From Clostridia bacterium (GTDB lineage Bacteria > Bacillota > Clostridia > Oscillospirales > CAG-272): a stretch of DNA of 44,811 bases. Positions within the stretch are counted from its first letter, which is position 1. The number at the start of each line of letters is the position of its first letter. Under the pieces are notes generated by a model. It made no database searches and had not been told where the DNA came from. It worked only from the letters and a program-made list of their open reading frames with translations. This document shows positions 17,101-25,197 of the stretch, in pieces. The position numbers were made by a program, and so were the translations under genes. The stretch covers positions 1-44,811 of the forward strand of contig JAFXFN010000022.1 of NCBI GenBank assembly GCA_017520505.1, written 5' to 3'.

Positions 17101-20100
17101 GCTTTTGTGCGCACTGTATTCGGAATACGAAGCGCAAACAGGTGAAAAACAAACAAGTGATAAAGAATCATCGGCAGCGGCACATTCGGCAGAAAACAGA
17201 TTTTTCTCAGATGACACCGTAAGCTTTGCCGATGCTGTATATTTTTCACCGTCACCTACGGCAAATTCTGCTGATACACCGTCACAGGTACCGACGTTTT
17301 CACCGAGCAGATTATATTTTTTTCCATCTTTAAATACGTCAAGCGTAAGGCTTCCAAAGTCATCATCCCACATCATACAGTCACCAAAGTGCAATGACAC
17401 CTTGCCGTTTTTGTTAACGTCACATCGCAAAAGCGAATTTGATATTACCCCATCATTTGCTGCAGATTTATATTCTGTATTTCTGTAAGACGGAAGCTGA
17501 GGCTTTTCGTATATCTTCTGCGATCTGTACGGAGGGGTGTCGGTGGGTATCTTCTCGGACAAAAGACAAAGAGAGCTTTTAACATACTCGTCTGAAGTAA
17601 ATCTTTTGACGAAAATATCATCAAAAACGAAATTGGCAGAAGCAAGTATACTCATCCCTATATGATGCGCCATAAAGCATTTTATAACGGCATAGCCGTC
17701 ACCGACACGGCTTTTTGTAAAGTCCACCGCTTCATAAAAGCCGTACATTCCGTACGTGCCGTACTGTTTCAGCTTTTCGAGATTTAAAAGCGGAAAAGCG
17801 CCCATTGTAAGCATCAGAAACGATGAATAGGGGCTTATTACAAGGTCATCGGAAAGTCCCGTTTTAAGTCCGAGCAACGGCACACCGTGCGCCTTATACT
17901 GATAATTCATCTCCGTATCAAACTCAAAATAGCAGGATTCCGAAGTACCGTAAACACCGACACCGCCCTTTGAAGAAGCCTTGTATGACATTTGAGCAAG
18001 GCAGGCAAAATTAAGCGCTTCGTAAAGAAGTGAATTTTCAGGCACGGGCAAAAAAAGCGTCGGCATAAAATATTCAAACGCCGTACCTCCCCACGAAGCA
18101 AGTCCTATATGTCCCGACTTGCTTACAATAACCCTTGCCGTACTGCTTAATATTCCAAGCTCAGTTATTCCCTTTGCAGTTGCATAGTAATCGGCGCTTC
18201 TTGCTTCACTCATATATATATCGTAGTGATTCTGACGTGTTGCACCGCAATGCTCGTCAAGCCCGATATAAAACATATTTCTTTCTTTATCGAACATACA
18301 CGAAAGGTCTGTTTCATCTATCAGCCTTTCCACCCTCGGCAAAACGGGCGACATAAAGGAAAGCTTTTTTATCCCCTCTTTCAAGCAAACAAGACAGCAC
18401 AAAAAGTTTCCGCTGTCAACAAATGAAACAAAGCCGTCAAGCGTTGAACACGTTACCGTATCATACCAATTATATAAATTGCCGTTATACTTCCGTAGCT
18501 TTTCAACGGTTGAAATTGTTTTTTCACATCTGTCATAAAGCTCTTTTTCGTCAATTATTCCGAAATCGTAAACGGCAAGAAGCGAGGTAAGATAAAGCCC
18601 TATATTCGTAGGGGATGTGCGCTCGGCTGTCATTTTGCCGTAAGCAAACGAAACGTTATCCGGCGGTAAAAAACAGCTTTTTTCATTTACGTTATCGGCA
18701 AAGTACCGCCACATATCAAAAACGTACTCTTTTACCTTTTCTTTGTCTTGTTCCCTTATCTCTTTTTTGGCTTTCGTTCTGTGCTTCGTAAGGGCATACA
18801 TAACAAATGGATAAAGAATGAAAAGCAACCCCATAGAATGGTATATACCGTAATTAACAAAAAGGAATAAAACACCGACAACGAGTGAAAATAAACCGAA
18901 CAAAAGATATGACAATATACCGTGAACGGACATTTTTTCAGCACTCGTTGCACTCATCCATTCCAAAAGATGCACACCGCTTATTTTATACCGCCAGACG
19001 GCGGTAACAACTGCACGAAGCGAAGTATACGCCTCTTGAACCAATGATGCAAGATGATTTAAAAACGCAAGAAAACCGTACCAGAACGATGATAAAGTAA
19101 ACGAATAAAACTTTCGTTTAACACCGAAAGCACCCGAAACGATACATTCAAACGATGACACAAGAAACGGTATGATTATATAAAACAGCGAAAACACAGC
19201 ACACGCTATGCAAATATACCTTTTAAAAAACACAGATGCTATCATTGACATAAGCGCAAAAAGCGGTGTTATATCACGGCGCACGTTGTCATAAAGCTTG
19301 TATTTGTCAAGCGGTGTCAAAGGATTTTTCACCTTGTGATCTTTGTGCTTCATATATTTACCGCCGAACGCAAAAAGCGTCTGTACATCTCCCCTTATCC
19401 ATCTGTTCTGACGCTTATAATACGATATTGCATTTGACGGCGTACTGTCATAAAGAGTCATATCGGGTATCATTCCCGAATTTGTAAGACACCCCTCAGG
19501 AACGTCGTGCGACAGTATCTTTTCGTCGGGGAACATCCCCTCTGTTGCCTTACAAAACACAGCGGTATTTATAATGCCCTTTCCGCAGAATATCCCCTCG
19601 GTAAATATTTCCTCGTAAATATCAAATCTTGCATAGCGGTAAACCTGCACGCCGACACCGCCGCTTGTTAAAAGCGTAAAACCGTTTTTCAATGACGATG
19701 ACAAAACTGTTTCAACACTCGGCTGAAGTATTCCGTGACCGCTTACAACACGGTGCTTTTCTTCATCATACACGGGAATATTCGCAGGATGCTCCGCACA
19801 GCGCATCATTCGTTCAGCCTCGCCCGGCGGAAGAATGGTGTCGCTGTCAAGCGTTATGAGATATTTCGTGCCGTAAAGTATTGTTTCATCATCTGCTGAA
19901 TATGAGATTATTTTATTTTTCTTTCCGTTTAACAGCTTGCAAAGCTCATATACAGCACCCCTTTTTCGTTCGGGAGCAATAAATTTGCCCTCACTTGCAG
20001 AATACTCACGCTCACGGTAAAAAAGAAAGAAGCCTCCGCCGTATCTTTTACAAAGCTCATCAATTTTCCGCTTGGCAAAATCAAGTATTTTCTCGTCCTT

Positions 20101-21078
20101 TTCACTTGTCAGAGTATCGCTGTCGGGAAGATCGGCAAGTATTCCGCAAACAAGATTTTCACGTCTGTTTGAAAGATAATATTTTTCAAGCTTTTCAAAA
20201 AGCTCACCTTCCTCACCGTCTAAAAGCGAGGTTATAACGACTGCGCATTTTATATTTTCGTCAAGCCCATCCGCCTTGACAGACGGTTTCGTTTGAGGTA
20301 CGAACAGTTTCGAATAAGAGTAGTTTACAAGATATACGGAACATTCGTAAAGCGGAAAAAGCGTAAATGTATAAGGTATCAGCTGAAGCGGCGAAAACGG
20401 AATAAGCGCAAGACAAAAAAGACACACGGCGAAAAAAAGAAAAACGGTAATAATGATGGGAAAATACAATGCCTTTGCTACAGGATGCGTATTTTTTAAA
20501 AGCACGTCGGTGATATTACGTCCCGAAAGACTTTTAAGCGCTTCGCACGGTGTCATCTTTTTTCTTTTTGCGTAGATTTTAAGCTGATAGCGGTACTGTG
20601 CTTTTGTTTTTTCGTCGCTTATATCGTAATCACGGTATTTTAAAAGAAGCCTTTCACTCTCGCTCAGCGATGAAAAGAAGCGTTTGTAGTTAAAAAACTC
20701 GCACCTTCTCATAAATGAAATCACCTTACCGTCAGTAAACGTGCGGTTTTCCCCTCTGCATATCGTATAAAGCTCATATACACAGCAGTAAATCAAAAGC
20801 GGATAAAGATTTTCAAGCTCTTCGTCTGTGAGCTTTATATTGCGTATTTCAGCGTAAAATTCACTCTCGCCTATTGAATACTCATATCTTTTAAGTATTT
20901 CCGAAATATTTTTTATACGGTATGACGGCTTTGAAAAAGCACTTTTTATCTGTCGTTCAGCGTATCTTATCTTCTCGCTTATGAAGTAATAATTGTTATA
21001 TATCTCCTCGCTTTTTATACAGTTTTCTCTTATATAGGCATCCCATTTCCGGAGTCTTTTGCAAAGTGCTTTTTTCAT
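14122..21078 (-). CDS. Cyclic beta-1,2-glucan synthase-like protein (GT84-GH94)
   Basis: A 2318-residue membrane enzyme. The N-terminal half has two membrane segments near 205-245, a GT84 domain with D-S-D near 411 and Q-N-R-W-I-R-G-D near 557, and further membrane segments between about 600 and 770. A glycoamylase-like middle domain follows (about 800-1250). The C-terminal GH94 phosphorylase-type domain has G-F-R-D-Q-L-Q-D near 1900 and G-D-W-N-D-G-M-D near 2030, the latter holding the expected general acid. In NdvB/ChvB/Cgs these parts polymerise, trim and cyclise beta-1,2-glucan from UDP-glucose. At 2318 residues it is shorter than the roughly 2800-residue proteobacterial enzymes. Its stop overlaps that of the S component. 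Confidence 0.88.
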   Translation of the reverse strand: MKKALCKRLRKWDAYIRENCIKSEEIYNNYYFISEKIRYAERQIKSAFSKPSYRIKNISEILKRYEYSIGESEFYAEIRNIKLTDEELENLYPLLIYCCVYELYTICRGENRTFTDGKVISFMRRCEFFNYKRFFSSLSESERLLLKYRDYDISDEKTKAQYRYQLKIYAKRKKMTPCEALKSLSGRNITDVLLKNTHPVAKALYFPIIITVFLFFAVCLFCLALIPFSPLQLIPYTFTLFPLYECSVYLVNYSYSKLFVPQTKPSVKADGLDENIKCAVVITSLLDGEEGELFEKLEKYYLSNRRENLVCGILADLPDSDTLTSEKDEKILDFAKRKIDELCKRYGGGFFLFYREREYSASEGKFIAPERKRGAVYELCKLLNGKKNKIISYSADDETILYGTKYLITLDSDTILPPGEAERMMRCAEHPANIPVYDEEKHRVVSGHGILQPSVETVLSSSLKNGFTLLTSGGVGVQVYRYARFDIYEEIFTEGIFCGKGIINTAVFCKATEGMFPDEKILSHDVPEGCLTNSGMIPDMTLYDSTPSNAISYYKRQNRWIRGDVQTLFAFGGKYMKHKDHKVKNPLTPLDKYKLYDNVRRDITPLFALMSMIASVFFKRYICIACAVFSLFYIIIPFLVSSFECIVSGAFGVKRKFYSFTLSSFWYGFLAFLNHLASLVQEAYTSLRAVVTAVWRYKISGVHLLEWMSATSAEKMSVHGILSYLLFGLFSLVVGVLFLFVNYGIYHSMGLLFILYPFVMYALTKHRTKAKKEIREQDKEKVKEYVFDMWRYFADNVNEKSCFLPPDNVSFAYGKMTAERTSPTNIGLYLTSLLAVYDFGIIDEKELYDRCEKTISTVEKLRKYNGNLYNWYDTVTCSTLDGFVSFVDSGNFLCCLVCLKEGIKKLSFMSPVLPRVERLIDETDLSCMFDKERNMFYIGLDEHCGATRQNHYDIYMSEARSADYYATAKGITELGILSSTARVIVSKSGHIGLASWGGTAFEYFMPTLFLPVPENSLLYEALNFACLAQMSYKASSKGGVGVYGTSESCYFEFDTEMNYQYKAHGVPLLGLKTGLSDDLVISPYSSFLMLTMGAFPLLNLEKLKQYGTYGMYGFYEAVDFTKSRVGDGYAVIKCFMAHHIGMSILASANFVFDDIFVKRFTSDEYVKSSLCLLSEKIPTDTPPYRSQKIYEKPQLPSYRNTEYKSAANDGVISNSLLRCDVNKNGKVSLHFGDCMMWDDDFGSLTLDVFKDGKKYNLLGENVGTCDGVSAEFAVGDGEKYTASAKLTVSSEKNLFSAECAAADDSLSLVCFSPVCASYSEYSAHKSYSRLFVTAKTKDGILILKKKSHKKGSDVYFAVAVCDGEKISPFEYDVSADNIVLYDKDELIYKELLPSKADTEYICPVTPFVIIKTEMKHFFLLMSVGVSEQGVIDDIKSASAQGSLSQKNKNGIKKLYLSQLHCAYSDESIVSALLNRRAFESERRIKSHIGIEALWKYGISGDNPILTLDLTDEFILKIPPEKLLKVIYTHRTLLIKGHRYDTVILYREEDKYHRNVKKRLYEIFKMAGVLPLVGRRYGIFAVECTTEEERMLFSDVSFYPEREEKNVLPGARAMKKHESDRAYEVSRDGVSITNGKGVLPWSFVYASDTFGTLLTQNSLGFTWHENCRMGKLTSFENDVLNINCEEIFLHTDGRLYGLTEWAEKTEFGFYEAKYTGKINGILYEICVIIDGKNERKLSRVALTNYKNTSVYCELAYKADFVLGEKTSKNGRLFARKSENTLRVVNAYSDDAGDCILYSPSGKISAFDGVSGSVRCPVKIPPKSSCAVYFSLGVKEDAPIQYNSVRRLCKESVEAYLDVFELDTGDFDFDVIFNRFSKYQALYCRVYARCGFYQNGGAYGFRDQLQDMICVMYSSAETAREHILLCASHQYEEGDVTHWWHTGKTEKGIRTRCSDDMLWLIYVTARYIRLTADDSVLFTPISYLRSSPLSENEKDRYEVLVRSDIKESLYMHCVRAVETVKYSERGIPLFGSGDWNDGMDSVGGESVWLGWFLYGVLLDMAYLADKICDKEGKEKYSLMAHRLYENIENFAFNGKYYIRGTYSDGSVLGSVGGCDVDILPQAFAAMNAADEKRVMSALDTVWERLYDEKNKQLLLFKPPFDEKSKYAGYICDYPAGIRENGGQYTHGAVWGAIGFFKGGMYDRGYQILRLLNPLIRCENDELYQKYKGEPYVFAGDVYSNDYTPARCGWSWYTGAAGWYFTAVLEELLGYNETEYGFTLNPKTDKAFTLKIRKKGTAYTIHSNEISEVIYPFDGEDHTNN

Positions 21079-21158
21079 TTTTCGCCCTTTCCTTTACTTT
21101 GAATAAAAGAATTATTTCCCATCACAATATTTTTTATGCAAAGGGCAAACTTTGACAA
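21075..21158 (-). CDS. Possible 27-residue leader ORF coupled to the glucan synthase gene
   Basis: On the minus strand a near-perfect anti-16S site, AAAGGAGGTGAT (21174-21163), is followed 8 nt after its AGGAGG core by TTG at 21158. This opens a 28-codon frame whose TGA overlaps the ATG of the glucan synthase gene as ATGA. The peptide is basic and matches no family I know. The strong ribosome site otherwise serves nothing on this strand, which is the main argument that the frame is translated, perhaps to couple or meter translation of the long gene. Confidence 0.4.
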   Translation of the reverse strand: MSKFALCIKNIVMGNNSFIQSKGKGEK

Positions 21159-21184
21159 AAAAATCACCTCCTTTGGTATACAAT
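21152..21184 (+). promoter_or_regulatory. Candidate spoIIG promoter with Spo0A-box-like element
   Basis: TTGACA (21152-21157) and TACAAT (21179-21184) are spaced by 21 nt. The spoIIG promoter of B. subtilis is known for an abnormally long sigma-A spacer (22 bp) activated by Spo0A. The opposite strand over the -35 reads TTTGTCAAA, one base from the Spo0A core TGTCGAA. A start site about 7 nt after the -10 would fall on the ribosome site itself, so the assignment is uncertain. Confidence 0.35.
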
Positions 21185-21197
21185 TTAACAAAAGGAA

Positions 21198-22067
21198 GTG
21201 ATTCAGATAAAAACTACTGTTTTTGCAGACATACTGTTTATAATAAATTTTTCAATGGATTTTCTGTCGCTGTACATAAGCGGTAGAATACTTCATTTTC
21301 AAATGAGCAAGCGCCGTCTTGTTTTATCATCCGTGATAGGAGGAATATACGGGGTAGTATCGCTTCTTATAAAAGGAACTTTACCGTATATTGCGCTGAA
21401 TATTTCAGTTTATCTTCTTATGTGCTTTACTGCATATAAAAATATTGTTTTATCTCAATATGTAAAGCTGTGTATTCTCTTTTATTCCGTTTCGCTTCTG
21501 ATGGGAGGGGCTGTCAGCGCATCATATACGTTTTTTGACGGTATTATGTCAGATGCTTCACTATCAGACTCGCTTGTACAGGGCAGAAAAATTCCGTTTT
21601 ACATCTTTATCATAACCGTTATTGTATGTGCCTCTTTAGCGTATATTACAAGCAGGATATTCACACAAAACAAGGATATAAAGGATGCGTATATTACCGC
21701 CATTCTCGGAGAAAAAAAGATCGATATGCATTTGCTTATAGACAGCGGAAATCTTCTGCACGATCCGTTAAGCGGTGAACCCGTAATACTCATAAGCGAT
21801 AAAAAGTTTGAAAGACTGACAGGGTGTAACAGCAAAACACTTTTGAATTCCGAACGGCTGATTTCAAAGCTGCGGTGTATTCCCGCACAAAGCGCAAGCG
21901 GTAATATGATGCTTTACGGTATCGTACCAGATGGGCTGTATATAGGAACAAAAACGGAAAAAGTACCGTTTCGTGCTGTTATTGCAGTATGTGACGGCAC
22001 AGATTTTGCTGAATTTGACGGTATTATCCCGATATGTCTTTACGAAATATCACTGAATAAACAATAA
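21198..22067 (+). CDS. spoIIGA: Sporulation sigma-E processing peptidase SpoIIGA
   Basis: SpoIIGA is the membrane aspartic protease that activates pro-sigma-E in the mother cell after septation. The protein has about five membrane segments in its first half and a soluble aspartic-protease domain with D-S-G-N-L-L-x-D-P near residue 182. The start is unclear: GTG at 21198 is the only ordinary start in frame, but it is inside the ribosome site AAAGGAAGTGAT. By spacing and by alignment of the N-terminal F-A-D-I-L-F-I-I-N-F with SpoIIGA, ATA at 21207 fits better. sigE follows 35 nt later. Confidence 0.9.
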   Translation: MIQIKTTVFADILFIINFSMDFLSLYISGRILHFQMSKRRLVLSSVIGGIYGVVSLLIKGTLPYIALNISVYLLMCFTAYKNIVLSQYVKLCILFYSVSLLMGGAVSASYTFFDGIMSDASLSDSLVQGRKIPFYIFIITVIVCASLAYITSRIFTQNKDIKDAYITAILGEKKIDMHLLIDSGNLLHDPLSGEPVILISDKKFERLTGCNSKTLLNSERLISKLRCIPAQSASGNMMLYGIVPDGLYIGTKTEKVPFRAVIAVCDGTDFAEFDGIIPICLYEISLNKQ

Positions 22068-22102
22068 AATTTTATAAGGACAAAGCACACAAAGGAGATA
22101 TT

Positions 22103-22801
22103 ATGAAGCTTACACAATTTATAAAAAAGATTTTTAATATACATACACACGATAATGTTGTATTTTATATAAACGGTGCGCAAACGCTTCCGCCGCCTCT
22201 GTCACCGGAGGAAGAAGCGGAAATTCTTTTGCGTTTTTCAAGCGATCCCGATGCAAAGAAAATACTCGTTGAACGAAATCTGCGCCTTGTTGTTTACATT
22301 GCAAAAAAATTTGAAAACACGGGTATCGGCATAGAAGACCTTATTTCAATAGGCACAATAGGACTTATAAAATCAATAAATACATACGATCCTTGCAAAA
22401 ACATAAAGCTCGCCACATATTCCTCACGCTGTATAGAAAACGAAATTCTTATGTACATACGCAAAAACAGCCATATAAGATCGGAAATGTCCCTTGACGA
22501 ACCGCTTAACGTCGATTATGACGGCAACGAGCTTCTTATATGCGACATCGTCGGAAGCGATGCCGATGCAGTATCGCAAAACATTGAGCAGGATGAAGAA
22601 AGACAGATGATAAAAAGAGTCGTGTCATCGCTGAACGAGCGTGAAAGAACGATAATCGAGCTTCGATTCGGTCTTAACGGAAGACACGAAATGACACAAA
22701 AAGAAACCGCGGATGCACTTGGAATATCCCAATCGTACATCTCACGGCTTGAAAAGAAAATTATAAAACAGCTTAAAGAGGAGATAGAAAGCGTGCTTTA
22801 G
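22103..22801 (+). CDS. sigE: Sporulation sigma factor SigE (pro-sigma-E)
   Basis: A 232-residue sigma-70-family factor directing mother-cell gene expression early in sporulation. Residues 1-27 form a hydrophobic/amphipathic pro-sequence expected for SpoIIGA cleavage. Region 2 has N-L-R-L-V-V-Y-I-A-K-K-F and D-L-I-S-I-G-T-I-G-L-I-K, and region 4 has E-R-E-R-T-I-I-E-L-R-F-G-L and the HTH Q-K-E-T-A-D-A-L-G-I-S-Q-S-Y-I-S-R. AAAGGAG precedes the ATG. The gene is not followed by sigG. Its stop overlaps the convergent oxidoreductase stop by 4 nt. Confidence 0.96.
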   Translation: MKLTQFIKKIFNIHTHDNVVFYINGAQTLPPPLSPEEEAEILLRFSSDPDAKKILVERNLRLVVYIAKKFENTGIGIEDLISIGTIGLIKSINTYDPCKNIKLATYSSRCIENEILMYIRKNSHIRSEMSLDEPLNVDYDGNELLICDIVGSDADAVSQNIEQDEERQMIKRVVSSLNERERTIIELRFGLNGRHEMTQKETADALGISQSYISRLEKKIIKQLKEEIESVL

Positions 22802-23754
22802 TCCTCGCACTCATAGAAAAGTCCCCACGTATTCTTAAGCTCACTTACTATATGCATAACATTTTTTGTGTGTATCTGATATGAATAGGCATCTTTTTCA
22901 AAATTTTCAACCTCGTATATCAAAGCGTTTTCGCTCTTTCCCTCACATACCTTTTCCGTATGTCCGTCATTGTAAACTATCAGGGCGCTGTCCGCTCTCG
23001 GATAGTTTTCAATTTCGATATACGCTTTATCACACGAAATAATTATTTTTTTTGGAAGCTTTGAGCACAGCGAACACGTAACGGTCACAATTTGCCCCTC
23101 TTCCCTTTTTATAACTGCGCCAAATGATTTATCAACACCGCTTTCGGCAAATTCGGCCTCGGTTATTATCGACTCTATACTTTTATTCGTGTACATTTCC
23201 GCACAAGCCAAAGCGTAGACACCTATATCAAGAAGCGCACCGCCCGCTGTTTTTTTGGAAAAGAATCTGTTTTCCATATCATAGGGCTTCGTGCTTCCGA
23301 AATTCACTTGAATCAGATTTGTTTTTCCGAATTCACCCGATATAACACGGCGGGAAAGAGATCTATGCAAGGGCATATGGTAAACCGTCATAGCTTCGGC
23401 AATTTTTACGTCTTTGCCGTTGGCACTCCACACGTCGTCATATTGCTGTTCGTTTACGGTTATCGCCTTTTCGCAAAGCACGTGCATACCGCACTCAACT
23501 GCCTTTTTGATATACTCAAAGTGTACGTGGTGCGGTGTTGCAATATATAAGGCAGTTATTTCTTTATCGCAAAACAGCTCATCAGCCGTCTTGTAAATAT
23601 GTTCTATTCCGTATTTTTCAGCGAATTTTTTGCAGTTTTCCGTATTTCTGCAATATACGCCGTGTATTTTTCTGCCGTTTTTAAGAAATGCCTCTGCCAT
23701 ATCCGATGCTGCCCAACCGCATCCAACAAAGCCCCACACAAATTCTTTTCCCAT
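22798..23754 (-). CDS. Gfo/Idh/MocA-family NAD(P)-dependent oxidoreductase
   Basis: A 318-residue dehydrogenase-like protein. The N-terminal Rossmann fold has G-F-V-G-C-G-W-A-A; Y-I-A-T-P-H-H-V-H and H-V-L-C-E-K-A match the family core, with Ala where E-K-P is usual. The C-terminal domain carries G-G-A-L-L-D-I-G-V-Y. Family members oxidise or reduce sugars, inositols and related polyols, and the substrate cannot be read here. GGAG precedes the ATG. The neighbours give no pathway. Confidence 0.88.
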   Translation of the reverse strand: MGKEFVWGFVGCGWAASDMAEAFLKNGRKIHGVYCRNTENCKKFAEKYGIEHIYKTADELFCDKEITALYIATPHHVHFEYIKKAVECGMHVLCEKAITVNEQQYDDVWSANGKDVKIAEAMTVYHMPLHRSLSRRVISGEFGKTNLIQVNFGSTKPYDMENRFFSKKTAGGALLDIGVYALACAEMYTNKSIESIITEAEFAESGVDKSFGAVIKREEGQIVTVTCSLCSKLPKKIIISCDKAYIEIENYPRADSALIVYNDGHTEKVCEGKSENALIYEVENFEKDAYSYQIHTKNVMHIVSELKNTWGLFYECED

Positions 23755-23769
23755 TTTTCAACTCCGAAA

Positions 23770-23798
23770 ATAATATTTTAATAAAAAACACTTGACAA
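23770..23798 (-). promoter_or_regulatory. Promoter for the oxidoreductase, overlapping the tRNA-Thr -35 box
   Basis: On the minus strand TTGTCA (23798-23793) and TATTAT (23775-23770) are 17 nt apart. The -35 box is built from the same bases as the TTGACA of the divergent tRNA-Thr promoter, so the two cannot be occupied together. Confidence 0.6.
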
Positions 23799-23820
23799 AA
23801 CTAAAAGTTTTTGGTATTAT
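23792..23820 (+). promoter_or_regulatory. Promoter for tRNA-Thr
   Basis: TTGACA (23792-23797) and TATTAT (23815-23820), 17-nt spacer, 11 nt before the mature tRNA. Confidence 0.85.
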
Positions 23821-23831
23821 ACAAGTGTTGT

Positions 23832-23907
23832 GCTGCTATGGCTCAGCTGGCAGAGCACATCCTTGGTAAGGATGAGGTCGACAGTTCGACTCTGTCTAGC
23901 AGCTCCA
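23832..23907 (+). tRNA. tRNA-Thr, anticodon GGT
   Basis: Acceptor GCTGCTA pairs with TAGCAGC. The D-arm is GCTC..GAGC, the anticodon arm CATCC-TT-GGT-AA-GGATG, and the T-arm GACAG-TTCGACT-CTGTC. Discriminator T and encoded CCA close the gene. A single-gene unit with its own promoter and terminator. Confidence 0.95.
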
Positions 23908-23910
23908 TAA

Positions 23911-23937
23911 AAAACCGTCGTTTCCGACGGTTTTTTT
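23911..23937 (+). terminator. Terminator after tRNA-Thr
   Basis: AAACCGTCG pairs with CGACGGTTT around TTTC, followed by a run of T. It ends 8 nt before the convergent ychF stop and may work in both directions. Confidence 0.93.
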
Positions 23938-23945
23938 GTTTACTT

Positions 23946-25043
23946 TTAAACGTTGAAGCGGAACAGCGTGACGTCGCCGTCTTTCATAACGTATTCTTTT
24001 CCTTCACTGCGGATAAGTCCCTTTTCTCTTGCTGTTGTCATATTCTTTCCGCAAGCAACAAGGTCATCAAATCCGACGATCTCGGCTCTGATAAATCCAC
24101 GCTCAAAGTCGGAGTGTATCTTACCTGCAGCCCCGGGTGCTTTTGTGCCGTTTTTGATCGTCCAGGCACGTACCTCCTGAGGTCCTGCCGTTAAGAAGCT
24201 GATAAGGCCGAGAAGCTTATAGCTTGCCTTGATAAGTCTGTCAAGACCGCTTTGTCCCATTCCGAGCTCTTCCAAAAACGCTTGTGCTTCTTCATCATCA
24301 AGTGCTGCGATTTCAAACTCAAGTGACGCACAAACGGGGATAATTTCAGAGTTTTCACTCTGGGCAAACTCCTTGAGCGCCATATAGTTTTTGTTATCAA
24401 GCGGCTCACCTGCGACTTCATCCTCGGACACATTTGCCGCATATATAACGGGCTTAGCGGAAAGAAGCGGAAGCGTTGCCATTATTTCTTTTTCGTCATC
24501 AGTCATTTCGATACAGCGTGCTGTTTTGCCCTCGTCAAGGTGAACTGCAAGCTTTTTGAGAAATTCTATTTCGGGAAGAATCGACTTGTCCGCTTTGAGG
24601 AGCTTTTCGTCCTTGTCAATTCTCTTTTGTACGATCTCCATATCGGACAAAATAAGCTCAGTATTTATCGTTTCAACGTCACGAAGCGAGTCAACATCAC
24701 CCTCAACGTGTATGATATTTTCGTTTTCAAAGCAACGCACAACGTGAACGACTGCGTCAACCTCTCTTATGTGTGACAAAAATTTGTTTCCGAGACCTTC
24801 ACCGTGCGATGCCCCCTTAACAAGACCTGCAATATCAACAAATTCGATAACAGCGGGTGTATACTTCTGCGGATTATACATTTCAGCAAGCACGTCAAGA
24901 CGGTAATCGGGAACGGGAACGACACCGACGTTAGGCTCTATCGTACAGAACGGATAGTTAGCACATTCAGCACCTGCTTTTGTTATTGCATTGAAAAGCG
25001 TGCTTTTGCCTACGTTCGGAAGTCCTACTATACCAAGTTTCAT
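23946..25043 (-). CDS. ychF: Redox-regulated ATPase YchF
   Basis: A 365-residue Obg-related P-loop NTPase that binds ATP rather than GTP and associates with ribosomes. The G1 motif is G-L-P-N-V-G-K-S-T at residues 7-15, G3 is D-I-A-G-L-V-K-G-A, and the G4 position reads A-N-V-S-E-D-E in place of N-K-x-D, the change that shifts specificity to ATP. The C-terminal TGS domain ends in G-K-E-Y-V-M-K-D-G-D-V. GAGGA precedes the ATG and a consensus promoter lies upstream. Confidence 0.97.
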   Translation of the reverse strand: MKLGIVGLPNVGKSTLFNAITKAGAECANYPFCTIEPNVGVVPVPDYRLDVLAEMYNPQKYTPAVIEFVDIAGLVKGASHGEGLGNKFLSHIREVDAVVHVVRCFENENIIHVEGDVDSLRDVETINTELILSDMEIVQKRIDKDEKLLKADKSILPEIEFLKKLAVHLDEGKTARCIEMTDDEKEIMATLPLLSAKPVIYAANVSEDEVAGEPLDNKNYMALKEFAQSENSEIIPVCASLEFEIAALDDEEAQAFLEELGMGQSGLDRLIKASYKLLGLISFLTAGPQEVRAWTIKNGTKAPGAAGKIHSDFERGFIRAEIVGFDDLVACGKNMTTAREKGLIRSEGKEYVMKDGDVTLFRFNV

Positions 25044-25080
25044 AATTTATATCCTCATCATATCAATATTTAACATTTTG

Positions 25081-25109
25081 ATTATATCACCGCACACTGA
25101 AAATGTCAA
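25081..25109 (-). promoter_or_regulatory. Promoter for ychF
   Basis: On the minus strand TTGACA (25109-25104) and TATAAT (25086-25081), both perfect, with a 17-nt spacer. Confidence 0.88.
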
Positions 25110-25136
25110 CCCTAAACAGCTTTATAAAAAATAAAG

Positions 25137-25165
25137 TTGACAATTAAAGACTTATAAGCTATACT
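25137..25165 (+). promoter_or_regulatory. Promoter for the GT2 glycosyltransferase
   Basis: TTGACA (25137-25142) and TATACT (25160-25165) with 17 nt between, 32 nt before the start codon; divergent from the ychF promoter. Confidence 0.82.
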
Positions 25166-25197
25166 TTATTTGTATATACATACAGAAAGGTAATACT

